Origin: Isoetes taiwanensis
Taxonomy: Eukaryota > Streptophyta > Lycopodiopsida > Isoetales > Isoetaceae
Reading direction: 5' to 3'
NCBI GenBank assembly: GCA_021234155.1
Contig: JAJEKV010000025.1
Span: forward strand, 1,817,995-1,881,994
Length of the DNA stretch: 64,000 bases
The position numbers and the translations under genes were made by a program. Under the pieces are notes generated by a model. That model was not told where the DNA came from. It did no database searches and worked only from the letters and a program-made list of their open reading frames with translations. Shown piece after piece: positions 44,512-53,869 of this stretch. How positions within the stretch are numbered: position 1 is the stretch's first letter; every line of letters begins with the position of its first letter.

Positions 44512-46181
44512 GTGATGGCTGCAGAACCTAATACTACTATTAGAAGGGCGTATATGATGAATGCTACGTATCGTCAGTGGTATATAAATCATTATGGTCC
44601 TCTTTCTACCACTCCCACTCCCACACAGTCACATCCCGTAGCCACTAGAACCTCCTTGCCCACTCCTTCTAATACTCCACTTGCTGGGACTCCTGATCAT
44701 ACGCCCTCTAGAGATTCTCAATCTGTTGATATAAATGACTCAGAAGTTGGTCCAAGAAAAGGAAGAGAACCAGGACGAAGAAGAAGTAGAATTGCAGATG
44801 AGCAAGGACCGATTGAATATCCACGTGTAAGTACTTATTGTCGCATTTTAGTTATTTATGAAATTGAAATTGTAGCATTTAAAGATGCGAGTTAAGATTT
44901 AAGATTTATATTGGATACCGTAATCATATTATTTTCATGTCTTAAAATTTGTAATGTCATAAGCTAACATTCTTTATTGATTTTTAATTATCTAATGTAC
45001 GCTTATCTTTCAGATTGGCCGATTTTCGGATACCATCATCATTGAAGAGGGATCACGAGGCAAAGTAGTTCCACTGGCAGTCACTTCCTTAGATTGTCCT
45101 TCTTATGGTGCAGATGCAATGAAATTTTCAAAAAATATAAGTAGGGCAGCAAGGGAAGTATTATACTGGAAGAACCTGCATTTGGACATGAAACATCAGA
45201 GATGGGAGCCTATTGATGTAGTAACTAATTGTTGTTTTATATTTTTTTATTAATGATGATGATTTTTAATAAGCTAAAGGTCTTCCACATGTGTGATATA
45301 GGTTTTCGAGAGATTAGAGGAATGGCACGAAAAAGGATGGAGTAAAAAAGAAGTCATGAGGATTATAGGACGATCTTTTAGGCGAGTTAAATTTATAACT
45401 TTGTTTAAATATACATTTTAATTATGTTTAAAAGTACTTTTACAGGGTTTTTAAATCTAGATTGATTGATGATATCGCCAAGGATAAAATTACGACATGT
45501 CCTCCACAATTAGAGGATAATTGTTAGACATGGAAACAACTTTGGAGAGAGGGGCAGAGGAAGAAATGGGGTGAGAGAGTAGAATATGCTCAACAATGTT
45601 ATGCGCAAACGTGAGTTTAATTAACTTCTTTTGATGTAAATTTATGCTTAGTCTATAATATAGTTAAAATCTATTGGATTTTTATTCTTTTATTTATAGG
45701 CAAAGGGAAGTTAAGGGCAATCTGGCGGGGAGTAGAGGCAAAGTCACATTTCGTACTCGATTTGTACGTGTGAGCAAAATTCTTATCTTGTATCAATTTA
45801 TGTATGTACTTACACTTTTTTCTCATTTAATAGTATGAAATGTATGATCGACCGCCGTCGGAAGAGGAATCTCGTCTTAGTAGTACTCTCAACTTCTGTA
45901 AGATGCAAAAGCATCTAGCAAGGCATGACATTTGGCCAGTAGAGGAGCGACATCGAAAGGTAATTTTTTTAGATTATGAAATTAGTAACGAATTCATAAT
46001 TTAATTTTATGTCATTTTTCTTGTATAGGCCATTGAACAATTGCTTCTTCTCGATGATATGGAAGTACAAGCTGATAATGAAGATCTACCTAATAACGTT
46101 GAACAAGATGATATTTATGCATATCAAAATTATGATGATGAACATGATGGTAGTGGTGCAGCAGGCAGCTATGCCTGCTAA
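44512..46181 (+). pseudogene. TNPA-like accessory gene of CACTA-2
   Basis: A multi-exon plus-strand gene ending about 100 bp before the 3' subterminal repeats, the usual place of the second CACTA gene. Exons: 44512-44826 (a Pro/Thr-rich stretch, then PRKGREPGRRRSRIADEQG), about 45014-45220 (IGRFSDTIIIEEGSRGKVVP; SRAAREVLYWKNLHLDMKH), about 45303-45385 (VFERLEEWHEKGWSKKEVMR), about 45445-45611 (TWKQLWREGQRKKWGERVEY), about 45701-45765, about 45835-45959 (RPPSEEESRLSS; HLARHDIWPVEERHRK) and 46029-46181. Such proteins bind subterminal repeats and assist transposition. A TAG at about 45524 interrupts it. An in-frame ATG at 44416 is followed by TGA at 44500, so I favour the ATG at 44512. Family assignment rests on layout and general resemblance. 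Confidence 0.55.
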
Positions 46182-46284
46182 AACAATATTGTATTTCTGT
46201 TGAATTAATAAAAATTTTCTTTTTGTTATGTCTTATATAAAGAGAATTCAAAAAAAAAAAGGTGCATAAAAGTTCGTCCAAAAT

Positions 46285-46590
46285 TTTTTTTGTAACGGTT
46301 TATGAACTTGCAACGCGTTGCAAGGTTTTTTTTTTTATATTGTTATTTGAAATGCGTTTCAATTTTAAAACGCATTTCTGTTTTAATTCTTTTGAAATGC
46401 ATTGCAAGCTGTTGACGCGTTTCAAACTTGTTATGCGTTACAAATTAGTTATGCGTTTCAATTGACCCCATCATTCGTGACGCGTATCAAATCAACATTG
46501 TAACGCTATTTTTTAATTATATTATATTATTATTTTAGTTCAAAAAGGCGTATCAAAAAGCGTTACAAGCATATGGGTTTTCTTCTAGTG
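46285..46590. repeat. CACTA-2 3' subterminal repeats
   Basis: Units such as TTTGAAATGCGTTTCAAT, GCAACGCGTTGCAAGG and GTTATGCGTTACAAA fill the last 300 bp and end at TTCTTCTAGTG. They match the 5' array of this element and not that of CACTA-1. Confidence 0.83.
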
Positions 46591-47304
46591 ATGGGGAGGG
46601 GCGGTAATCTCCTGCCCTCGGTCTTCCATGATTAGGGAAATGCAGTACAAATCTGAGAGAGTTTTAGGTCGTTCTTTAGGGATCCCAGTCTGTTTGTTTT
46701 TGTTTTTCTTCGCTAGCTCCATCAGCATTCAGCTACGAAAACGTCCACCAAAATAATAAAATAATGCTAGCTAGAAACTAAACTACTAATCATATATTTC
46801 TTATAAACTAGAACGATATTAGCTAAACTAGCTCGAAATTCATTCTAAAAGTTTCTATGATTTAGCTAAACAATATAAAATTTCACTCTCTTACTTTCTA
46901 GCATTTGGCTAAAGAGCTCCAGGGTTGGTGCAGTCCCAAAAAATGTTAAGCTAAAATTGTAATTTTTTTCCCAATTTTTTCCATTTACTTTAGCCAATTT
47001 TTTTTCGAAAATGTGCTAAAAAATCGCCAAATAGCTAAGTTTAGCCCTTACATTATTCCATGTACATCAGCATCTCAGAATTTCATGTACCTCCTTTCAT
47101 GTTCTGCTCATAAAGCATGTTATTAATAGCAAGGCTCGAAAAGGAAATGAAAAAAGAAGACTAACATGGAGGTGTGCTTGTTGCGACATTTAGCAATCAG
47201 ATAGATTTCTCTTGACGTGGATCTTGTTGCCTTCGGCCTCAAAAACATCACATCTTGAAATATGCTTTGCAATACTTTAGAGAATCTGTGCAATTTGCAC
47301 CATC
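46591..47304. other. Spacer, nothing recognised
   Basis: AT-rich DNA with CTAGCTAGAAAC-like short motifs and no coding signal. Confidence 0.5.
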
Positions 47305-47940
47305 AACCTCCACAAGCATCCAAAAGACCAACAACATTAGGATTCCTAGTATTAGCCTTACCTTGACTCTCTTCACTTTCAAGCAGTTTTATCACTAAGC
47401 TACCTCCAGGAAGAAGCAGCCCTAACCCGTCATCATCAACAGTTTGCTGCTCCGCATGTTGCAATGAGCCAAGTGCAAACTGTAAGGCACGCATACCTAA
47501 CTCAGCTGAGTGCTGCATCTTTGGAACTAATGCCTGAGAAAGATGCACACATATCGGACAGAATGACAGAATAACCTCTACTCTACAGGAAAAGTTCAAT
47601 AAGCAACAAAAGTAGCAAATCTTCGTGCTTAGAATAAGAAATCATGACTAGAATTACCAATGGTGATAATGAAGCAAGGTATGCATTCTTTATTTTCTTG
47701 GCATTAGCAGAAATTGTTTGCACCCATTGATCACAATGGTTTGGTGGAACTGGAACTTTCTGCCCATAACTAGCAGACATTAGCTTCAGATATCGCCTAA
47801 GAAAATTTACGATTGATACTTCGAATATCAGCAAAAAGAGATTTCAACAAATTATAGTACCTTCAAATCAACACCAATTACAGATCCTCCGTTAGTCAAG
47901 GGTCCCAAGCTCTGACATGCTACTTGCATCAGACACAGGA
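47305..47940 (-). pseudogene. FtsJ-type rRNA/tRNA 2'-O-methyltransferase relic
   Basis: On the minus strand three blocks are in the right order for an FtsJ/RrmJ-family methyltransferase, a SAM-dependent enzyme acting on ribose 2'-O of rRNA or tRNA. Block A (about 47938-47868): QVACQSLGPLTNGGSVIGVD, the end of the SAM-binding region. Block B (about 47790-47650): QKVPVPPNHCDQWVQTISAN, then AKKIKNAYLASLSPLV, a diverged middle part. Block C (about 47560-47340): AELGMRALQFALGSL, then LLPGGSLVIKLLESE, the C-terminal part. The DMCP-like catalytic motif is gone between blocks B and C, and the GCAPG motif before block A is not seen. It is a decayed copy. A weak further upstream piece may lie at 48193-48260. 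Confidence 0.68.
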
Positions 47941-48375
47941 AAAGCAGCATAAAAGACTCTTGTTACCGGCTAGTTTGTGATATCAAGATGTTGCCTTTAG
48001 AAACATGGAGATGCCGCATTTTCTAGAAGAGACCTGGAGCCGACTGCTTTGGTTCTTCCTGCTTTGGACAACAGTAAATTTGATTCACAACACACTCAGA
48101 ATAATAGCATAGAAAGAACTTACTACTATCCAGAATAACCCATAAGTGTCTGTCGCCATGGAATTGTTTAACATCGCTTGTGAGAAGGCAGTCTAAGATA
48201 ACTCTAAACGGCTTGAAGAACCCTGTTTGGAAGCAATTTTTTGAAGCTTGGAAGCAGAAGACTCAACATCATCCATTTGAATAAAGGAAAGGAAATAGCG
48301 AACTACAGTTAGAGAACTACCTGTCTTCTGTAGACGCTCAAGCGCAAAAGCAAAAACCCCAATCCACGGATTCAA

Positions 48376-49375
48376 GAAAGGGAGAAATATGTAGAGATTT
48401 AGCCAATTTGAAAGGAAGAATGAAAATAGTGAATGGAAGCAAGCAGGAGGGAGGAGTAGATTCTAAACGAAGGAAGCAGCCCGGAAAGCCCTTCACTAAG
48501 CCCTACAAAGCATCAAATAGATGAAATAGATGGGTGTTATATGCCGGCTCTGCGCCCTTGGAGATGCTCGGAGCTCCTGGCTATGGCAACACAGGGACAG
48601 GGCTCCATGCTAGGACGGAGAAAATAGGAAAGAGAGAAATATAGGAAAAATTCATCCCCCAGATTGCTTGCATAGCAAGAAAAAGGGAAGATCTTGGACG
48701 CCACCATGAAGAATCGTGTCGACCCTCCAACATTTCCAAAATGTACGTGCCAAGCGCTTAAGTTGCTCTCAGCCCAGAAATATTAGTTTCTGATTTTGTG
48801 CGAACAGAAAACATGCTGCCTTATATAGGTAGTGAAGGTGAACTCAATCCTTAACGCCCTGATTCTCAGGTTTACAGGCTGAGATCCAATCTCATCCGTT
48901 GATTAGAGTGATGTTATTTGCTAGTAACAGCTCCACCGGCAGACATTTTATGCTGTTTCTCATAACATCCTAGAGTGTTAAGCATGAAATCCCGATAACA
49001 CCCTAGGATAATATCAAGAACAGCGTTTATCTCTTGGGCAGGCCCGAGCTGATCCAGAGTTTGCTAAAAATCCAAAGTTTTTAGAAACAGAGCAGAAGCT
49101 GCCCTGTCTTCCCCTGTTACTAAGATCTGCAGGGCCGTAGCACAATGACACTTTAATCTTGCTTCCAACCCCTGCTCCTAAGATCTGGCTTCTAAGATCC
49201 GGCCTTTTGCTTCTAAGATTAGCTCTTCTGTGCTAAGATCCGACCTTCCCTCTTCAATATCCGGACCTGGCCTTCCCTCTTCAATATCCGGCCCTCTGCT
49301 TCCTCTGCTTCCGGCACCTCTGCTTCCTTCTTCTAAGATCTGGATCCGGCCCTGGAGCAAACCCTCGAACCAGGG
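48376..49375. other. Spacer with diverged duplications
   Basis: No gene. Short repeats such as CTTCTAAGATC(T/C)GG and CCTTCCCTCTTCAATATCCGG occur at about 49165-49350. A block at about 48880-49015 (GTTATTTGCTAGTAACAGCT, ATCCTAGAGTG) resembles one at about 49560-49670, suggesting an old segmental duplication or a degraded element. Confidence 0.4.
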
Positions 49376-49543
49376 CGTTAAGGGCGATAACGCTGGCCCT
49401 CGGACGTTACCAAAAAAAAAATTTCGGGCCAATGAAAATGCCACGGGCGCGCGCTGCGCGCACGCTCGCGCGGCATTTTCATTGGCCCTCAAATTTTTTT
49501 TTAGGTAACGTCCTTGGGCCAAGACGTTATCTACACCTTAACA
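49376..49543. mobile_element. Foldback MITE, copy 1
   Basis: Inverted arms of about 57 bp (GGCGATAACG...GGACGTTACC, poly-A, GGGCCAATGAAAATGCC) surround a GC-rich centre (CGCGCGCTGCGCGC). The outer tips read GTTAAGG and CCTTAAC. No protein is encoded. A related copy lies 740 bp downstream. Confidence 0.75.
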
Positions 49544-50112
49544 CTCCGGTCCTCTGGTTTACATCGTCAGATTAAATCTGAGCCGTTCTTTTGAAAGCTG
49601 TTATCTGCTAATAACGTGGCTGTGGCTGAAATGTTATGCAGATATCCTGTAACAGCTTAGGATAATCTGCACAAATCCAAGGAGAAGGGGCGAATACAGC
49701 AGAGAAAATCCTAGGGTGTTATCCTAGCCGAGGTCTGGCTATGGCCATCGCTGAAACACAAGCTAGGCTGCCAGCTTTCGCCGGATCTCTTCTCCATAGC
49801 TCTGGAAAAAGAAGATCAAGCTCTTCCACAATCAATCAAGCATAGCGAAGGCTTTGAATCGAGAATCAGAGCTTCCATAGAATCAGAGCTTCCATAGAAT
49901 TGAAGGCTTCCAAAGAATCAGAGCTTTGCCGGAACAGGGCAGAGCTTCCCTTGCAAGCAGCGAGTTTCGGATCTGTTTTTGCAAAGGCAGGGTCGAATAT
50001 CTGTGGCTCGCTAGTTCGACTATCTGTGGATTGCTAGTTTTGCAAAGGCAGGGCCGATTAATCTGTGGATTGCTAGATTGCCGGAGTAATCAGTGAAAAC
50101 CCTCGGACCGGA
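49544..50112. other. Short-repeat spacer between MITE copies
   Basis: Contains tandem short units: GAATCAGAGCTTCCATA at about 49863-49925 and CTGTGGATTGCTAG / TTTTGCAAAGGCAGGG at about 49975-50080. No coding evidence. Confidence 0.45.
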
Positions 50113-50257
50113 GTGTTAAGGGAGATAACGCCCTGTCCCTCAGGCGTTCACCAAAAAAAAAAATTTCGGCATGGCCAAAATGGCGAGGGCGTGCGCTTGC
50201 CTCAATTTTTTTTTTTATGGTAACGCCCTCCCAGGGCGTTATCTACCCCTTCATACT
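50113..50257. mobile_element. Foldback MITE, copy 2
   Basis: Same layout as copy 1: GTTAAGGGAGATAACGCCC, an A-run, GGC.TGGCCAAAATGGC, a GC-rich centre, a T-run and GGTAACGCCC...GGGCGTTATC. The right tip is where the Mutator-like element has inserted; its 9-bp TSD begins at 50250. Confidence 0.7.
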
Positions 50258-50258
50258 T

Positions 50259-51646
50259 CGCCCACTTTATTGGCTCCCGAAATTGGGTCAAACCTTGCCC
50301 GGGTTCATAATTGACCTGGATCGCCCGAGGCGGGCCCGTTATGTTGGCGATGGCGAGGTGGCGCTACCCACGGGGTTAAGCCATGAACCCGAACGGGTTA
50401 AGCGGGCGGCGTCTGACAATTGGCGGTCGGATCAGCCGGGGCCGGGGTGCCGTCTGAGGCCCGTCGGGTTCGCTTAAGCGAACCCAAAAGCGAACCCAAA
50501 CGGCCCATTGTGCCCCCAAATATTTCCGGCAAATTCTTGCAATCCGAGTTCGTTTCGTCCAAATCCGACCCAGCTGTCTAATTGGATTGAAAGGGTTTTA
50601 AATTCCGACAGAAAGTACCTGATTATCAACCATGGCGGAGAATTTCCGACATTAAGAAGCACCCTGTTTGGCGATTGCTTAAAATCCCCAATTGTCGGCG
50701 TGGAGCGTGGCGATTAAAATACTCGCATAATCGAGAACGGATCAAATCCGCATTTCTAAAGGCGGAATTTTGCCCGCAACCCGAGAGGAGATACATGCAC
50801 CGAAGATCGACATTTGATGCTCTGATTTACGGATGCATCCCTGTTTTCCATCCGGATTACGCATATACCCGGTATAAATCGCATTTGCGGAAAATTCCAG
50901 CTCTATTGCATTTTCATAGGCGAAGATCCGGTTAAAGATGGCGGCTTGGATGTCGGATTTTCGAAATAGGAATAGGATTCTCGACCATCTGTTATCTATG
51001 CTAGCAATAGTACTCCGTGCTTTGTTTCTCCCAAGAACAAGCTGCGAGGCCAAGCTAACAGCCGGAACAACCGGAGGAGCTTACGGGAATCTAAGCTTGC
51101 AATCTTCTCTTACTAAGCAAGTCATTTTTTTCCTCCCAAGTTGCCTCATAAACCGCGAAGCAAAACAGCTCCATTTGCCCCCGCAACAACAAATTTCTCC
51201 GCGATTTGGCGCAGGCCAGGCCGAAAAAATCAATTTAGCCATGAAAACCATGAGCAAAACAGGCATTCGGGGAATATAGCCGGCCGGACTTTTTAAGCGG
51301 CGAAGGTTTCGGCGGACGAAATAAGGACTTATTACACGCTTCCTTACACAAATCAATGCAATATACTTGAGCCAGTACCACAAATCAAGCTAACTTTTGG
51401 GTTCGCTTAGGCGAACCCGGCCTACCCTGCCGATCCAGACCTCCGAGCCTGCCCGGCGTTCATACGCCCCTTCTTAACCCCAGTTCGGGTTAAAGCCCGG
51501 CCCGAACATGGGTAGCGCCACCTCGCCACGCCAACATAACGGGTTAAGCACGAAGGCCGGTCCGGTGGGTTCGCTTTTTGTTATTTTTACGGGTTAAGCA
51601 AGGGCGAACCGGCTCCCGAACTCAATTTCGAGCCCGTCAACTACCG
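50259..51646 (+). mobile_element. Pack-MULE-like element carrying a GT47 fragment
   Basis: A 1,388-bp GC-rich element flanked by the 9-bp direct repeat TTCATACTT (50250-50258 and 51647-51655), the TSD length of Mutator-like elements. Its ends are inverted repeats of about 240 bp with matching blocks: GGCTC..GAAATTG, GTTATGTTGGCG(A)TGGCGAG with GTGGCGCTACCCA (about 50338-50370 and 51511-51541) and GGGTTCGC(T/C)TAAGCGAACCC. No transposase is present. The interior holds a piece of a host glycosyltransferase gene, so it fits the Pack-MULE class. Confidence 0.85.
50560..50935 (+). pseudogene. Captured GT47 (exostosin-type) glycosyltransferase fragment
   Basis: The reading SDRKYLIINHGGEF in one frame, then after a shift KAEFCPQPERRYMHRRSTFD, ALIYGCIPVFHPDYAYTRYK, SHL. 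The 'FCLQP.GDs.tRRSTFDailaGCIPVFf...aY.qY.wHLp' block is the donor-binding signature of GT47 enzymes, such as the xyloglucan galactosyltransferase MUR3. These work in the Golgi on cell-wall xyloglucan and pectin. The RRSTFD core is kept but the Gly-Asp before it is altered. Frameshifts near 50700 and 50930 and the absence of the N-terminal half make it non-functional. Confidence 0.8.
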
Positions 51647-51806
51647 TTCATACTTGGCATTAGATTTATGGACACTAATGGTGGCTCTTTATTTTGCCTA
51701 GAAAACAAACAACGCGCTGTCTAAACGATGTTTCCAGACTCATTTGCAAGTAATTAGACAGACTTAAGTTACATACGTGTAGGTATTTACCACGGATGGA
51801 ATCTGG

Positions 51807-53819
51807 CTAAGTGTGATGAAGAAGGGCGACACTAGATCTGTCTGAATTATCACTGCTATAGATGCCACTGCTCTCTCCTTTAAATCCTGAAGATTGAGAA
51901 AAGATTGGAGACGAAAGTACTTGGTGATCACCAAAGGTCACGGTTGGTTTTGAAATGGGCAGATCTGGAAGAACAGCTCCATAGTTAAGAATCTGGCAGC
52001 ATTCTTTCATGGCAGGCCTCCGATCTGCGTCTGGGTGGCTGCAAATCAACCCCAAACACAAAACTGCGCGCATTTCTTCTTGAATATAGTCCGAATTAAG
52101 TCTGGGATCCGCAACTGCAAGCAAAGCGTCCATGGCATGGGCCTGCCAGACCCAATCCAACAGAAATTGGTATTCTTGGGTCTCTGAAGCAGAACCCAGA
52201 ACAGATTTTCCGCAAGCTATCTCCAGAAGAAGAACCCCAAAACTGTAGATATCAGACTTCTCGTTCGCTCTGCCCATGTAGGCTAATTCCGGTGCAATGT
52301 AACCCCTGGTACCTGCCTGAGTCATGGTCTGTTGTGTTTTATTGTCTTCCATTAGCTTTGAGAGCCCAAAATCACCCAAACGAGCACAGAATTTACCATC
52401 TAGGAGCACATTTGCAGCTTTGATATCTCGGTGCACTATCCTCTGCTCCCATCCACAGTGCAAGAACAATAATCCCTCTGCTATTCCCTTTACTATTTCA
52501 TATCTTTGACTCCATGACAACAATCTTTCTCTTGAAAACAGATGCTGATCCAGACTCCCATTTGGCATGTAATCATAAACCAGAATCAATTTTTCCTGGT
52601 CGTGCTCGTAGCACCAACCTCTCAAGCCCACCAGATTCTTGTGCTTTAGGCGCCCTATTACAGAGAGTTCGGCCAGGAATTGATGTAGTCCTTCTACAGC
52701 CATGACCTTAACAGCTACCATGGATCCGTCACTTGACAACATTCCTTTATACACACTTCCATATCCTCCCTTTCCAAGTATTTCGCTCTTGCTAAAACGT
52801 TTGGTGGCTAGGCTTAGATCTGCATAGCTATATCTTGGAAGAGGAATTTCTGGCATTTGTGGCACATTATCATGTTTTTTCCTGTTTCTAATTTGCGCCC
52901 TCTTGATGCAGACCAAGCAAGCAATTAAGGCACATGCAGCAGGTATGGTAATGGCAAGCACAATGATAAGAGTGCGTCGAGTATTCTTAATGGAATTTGA
53001 AGGAATTTGAAGTTGGGCAATATTAAAACTCCAATAAGAAACTGTATGTAATTCTCCTGCAGAACCGGTAGCTGCAGACAACCCAACATACATGGAATCA
53101 TTTTTTTTAAACACTGTAAACAGATCTACATGATAAGAAACAATAGCTACAGAAGGACGAGAATTGCTTTGTTGGGTGATTCTCAATTCAAGGACTTGAG
53201 TCTCTGCATCATAATCGATCCACGCCCTTTGCTTCCCACTTGTAAGATTTTGATAGCAGGTGTGGTTAACAGAATTCATACTAGTATTCAAATCGATGCC
53301 AACATGGAAAGAAGAAGTGAAACACTCAGAACCACAATCTTTTATGTTGGAGTCTGTGCTACCCTGATTAAGGTAAGTATCAAACTCCACTGCAAGGAAG
53401 GGGTTATCGACAGTGCCATTTAGGCCAAGCAATTCTGATTCTGACAATTGTGTTGGATCAGCTTGGACAAAGAAAGTCATGCCATCGCCAGGACAAAGAC
53501 TGGCATTGGTGGTGATAAGAAAGTCGATGACTGTAGAGAAGGATGCTGCAGTGGTTGTGTTCTTAAATCTAAAGGGCTGCTTGTAATAAATTTTGCCTCG
53601 ACTGCCTCTTGTGTCTTCACCATTCTTGTTTTTGGTAAGATCGACAGAATTGGTGTTGATAGTTATGTCCCCAAGGCGGGTGCAGTAGGCATTTGCATCA
53701 TTGAAGGGATCAAAGGTGAAATTGGCAGAGGCCGAGGCCGAGGCCGAGGAGAGGAAGAAGAGCAGGAGAATGATAAGATCAGCCATAAGGGATCGCATTG
53801 CTATGGCCAAGGGAGCCAT
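51807..53819 (-). CDS. L-type lectin receptor-like kinase (LecRK)
   Basis: A single-exon, 670-residue plasma-membrane receptor kinase with no breaks. Residues 1-33 form a signal peptide ending in an Ala/Ser run. Residues 34-270 form a legume-lectin domain with the metal/sugar-site segment AVEFDTYLN (143-151), HVGIDLN (172-178), several N-glycosylation sites and a tyrosine-rich C-terminal strand. One transmembrane helix spans about 283-305, followed by basic residues. The kinase domain (about 345-615) has the G-loop GKGGYGSVYKG (349-359), Lys371 in VAVKV, HRDIKAAN (463-470), DFG (483-485) and APE (509-511). It is an RD kinase and should be active. These proteins take part in cell-wall or pathogen sensing; the ligand is unknown. 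In-frame ATGs at codons 8 and 12 also precede the signal peptide. A TATA-like ATTATATTATAAA sits about 30-45 bp upstream of the first ATG. Confidence 0.95.
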   Translation of the reverse strand: MAPLAIAMRSLMADLIILLLFFLSSASASASANFTFDPFNDANAYCTRLGDITINTNSVDLTKNKNGEDTRGSRGKIYYKQPFRFKNTTTAASFSTVIDFLITTNASLCPGDGMTFFVQADPTQLSESELLGLNGTVDNPFLAVEFDTYLNQGSTDSNIKDCGSECFTSSFHVGIDLNTSMNSVNHTCYQNLTSGKQRAWIDYDAETQVLELRITQQSNSRPSVAIVSYHVDLFTVFKKNDSMYVGLSAATGSAGELHTVSYWSFNIAQLQIPSNSIKNTRRTLIIVLAITIPAACALIACLVCIKRAQIRNRKKHDNVPQMPEIPLPRYSYADLSLATKRFSKSEILGKGGYGSVYKGMLSSDGSMVAVKVMAVEGLHQFLAELSVIGRLKHKNLVGLRGWCYEHDQEKLILVYDYMPNGSLDQHLFSRERLLSWSQRYEIVKGIAEGLLFLHCGWEQRIVHRDIKAANVLLDGKFCARLGDFGLSKLMEDNKTQQTMTQAGTRGYIAPELAYMGRANEKSDIYSFGVLLLEIACGKSVLGSASETQEYQFLLDWVWQAHAMDALLAVADPRLNSDYIQEEMRAVLCLGLICSHPDADRRPAMKECCQILNYGAVLPDLPISKPTVTFGDHQVLSSPIFSQSSGFKGESSGIYSSDNSDRSSVALLHHT

Positions 53820-53869
53820 TCTTCACTCTAATTATCTTTTCAATGTGTGTTTATAATATAATATCGTTT

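Larger units (their letters stand above)
20877..46590 (+). mobile_element. CACTA-2: 25.7-kb nested EnSpm/CACTA transposon
   Basis: The left end is CACTAATAGAAT (20877) and the right end is TTCTTCTAGTG (46590). The first 12 bases match the inverted right end of CACTA-1. Subterminal repeats of one type (TTTGAAATGCGTTACAA) occur at both ends. Genes on the plus strand are a SET-like gene, a TNP2-type transposase and a TNPA-like gene. Captured amidase and UBA exons lie between the last two. About 14 kb is secondary insertion: copia-1 (21123-25466), a LINE piece (about 25945-27262), an inverted LINE piece (about 29868-30300), a tandem array and copia-2 (32325-40440). Only a 2-bp AT duplication fits the flanks; the 3-bp flanks (CAT and ATG) do not match, so the exact ends are a little less secure than for CACTA-1. 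Confidence 0.8.

Noticed and set aside
49178-49522. Overlapping open frames on both strands across the MITE
   Set aside because: The palindromic, low-complexity sequence produces open frames on both strands; the peptides are repetitive and unlike any family.
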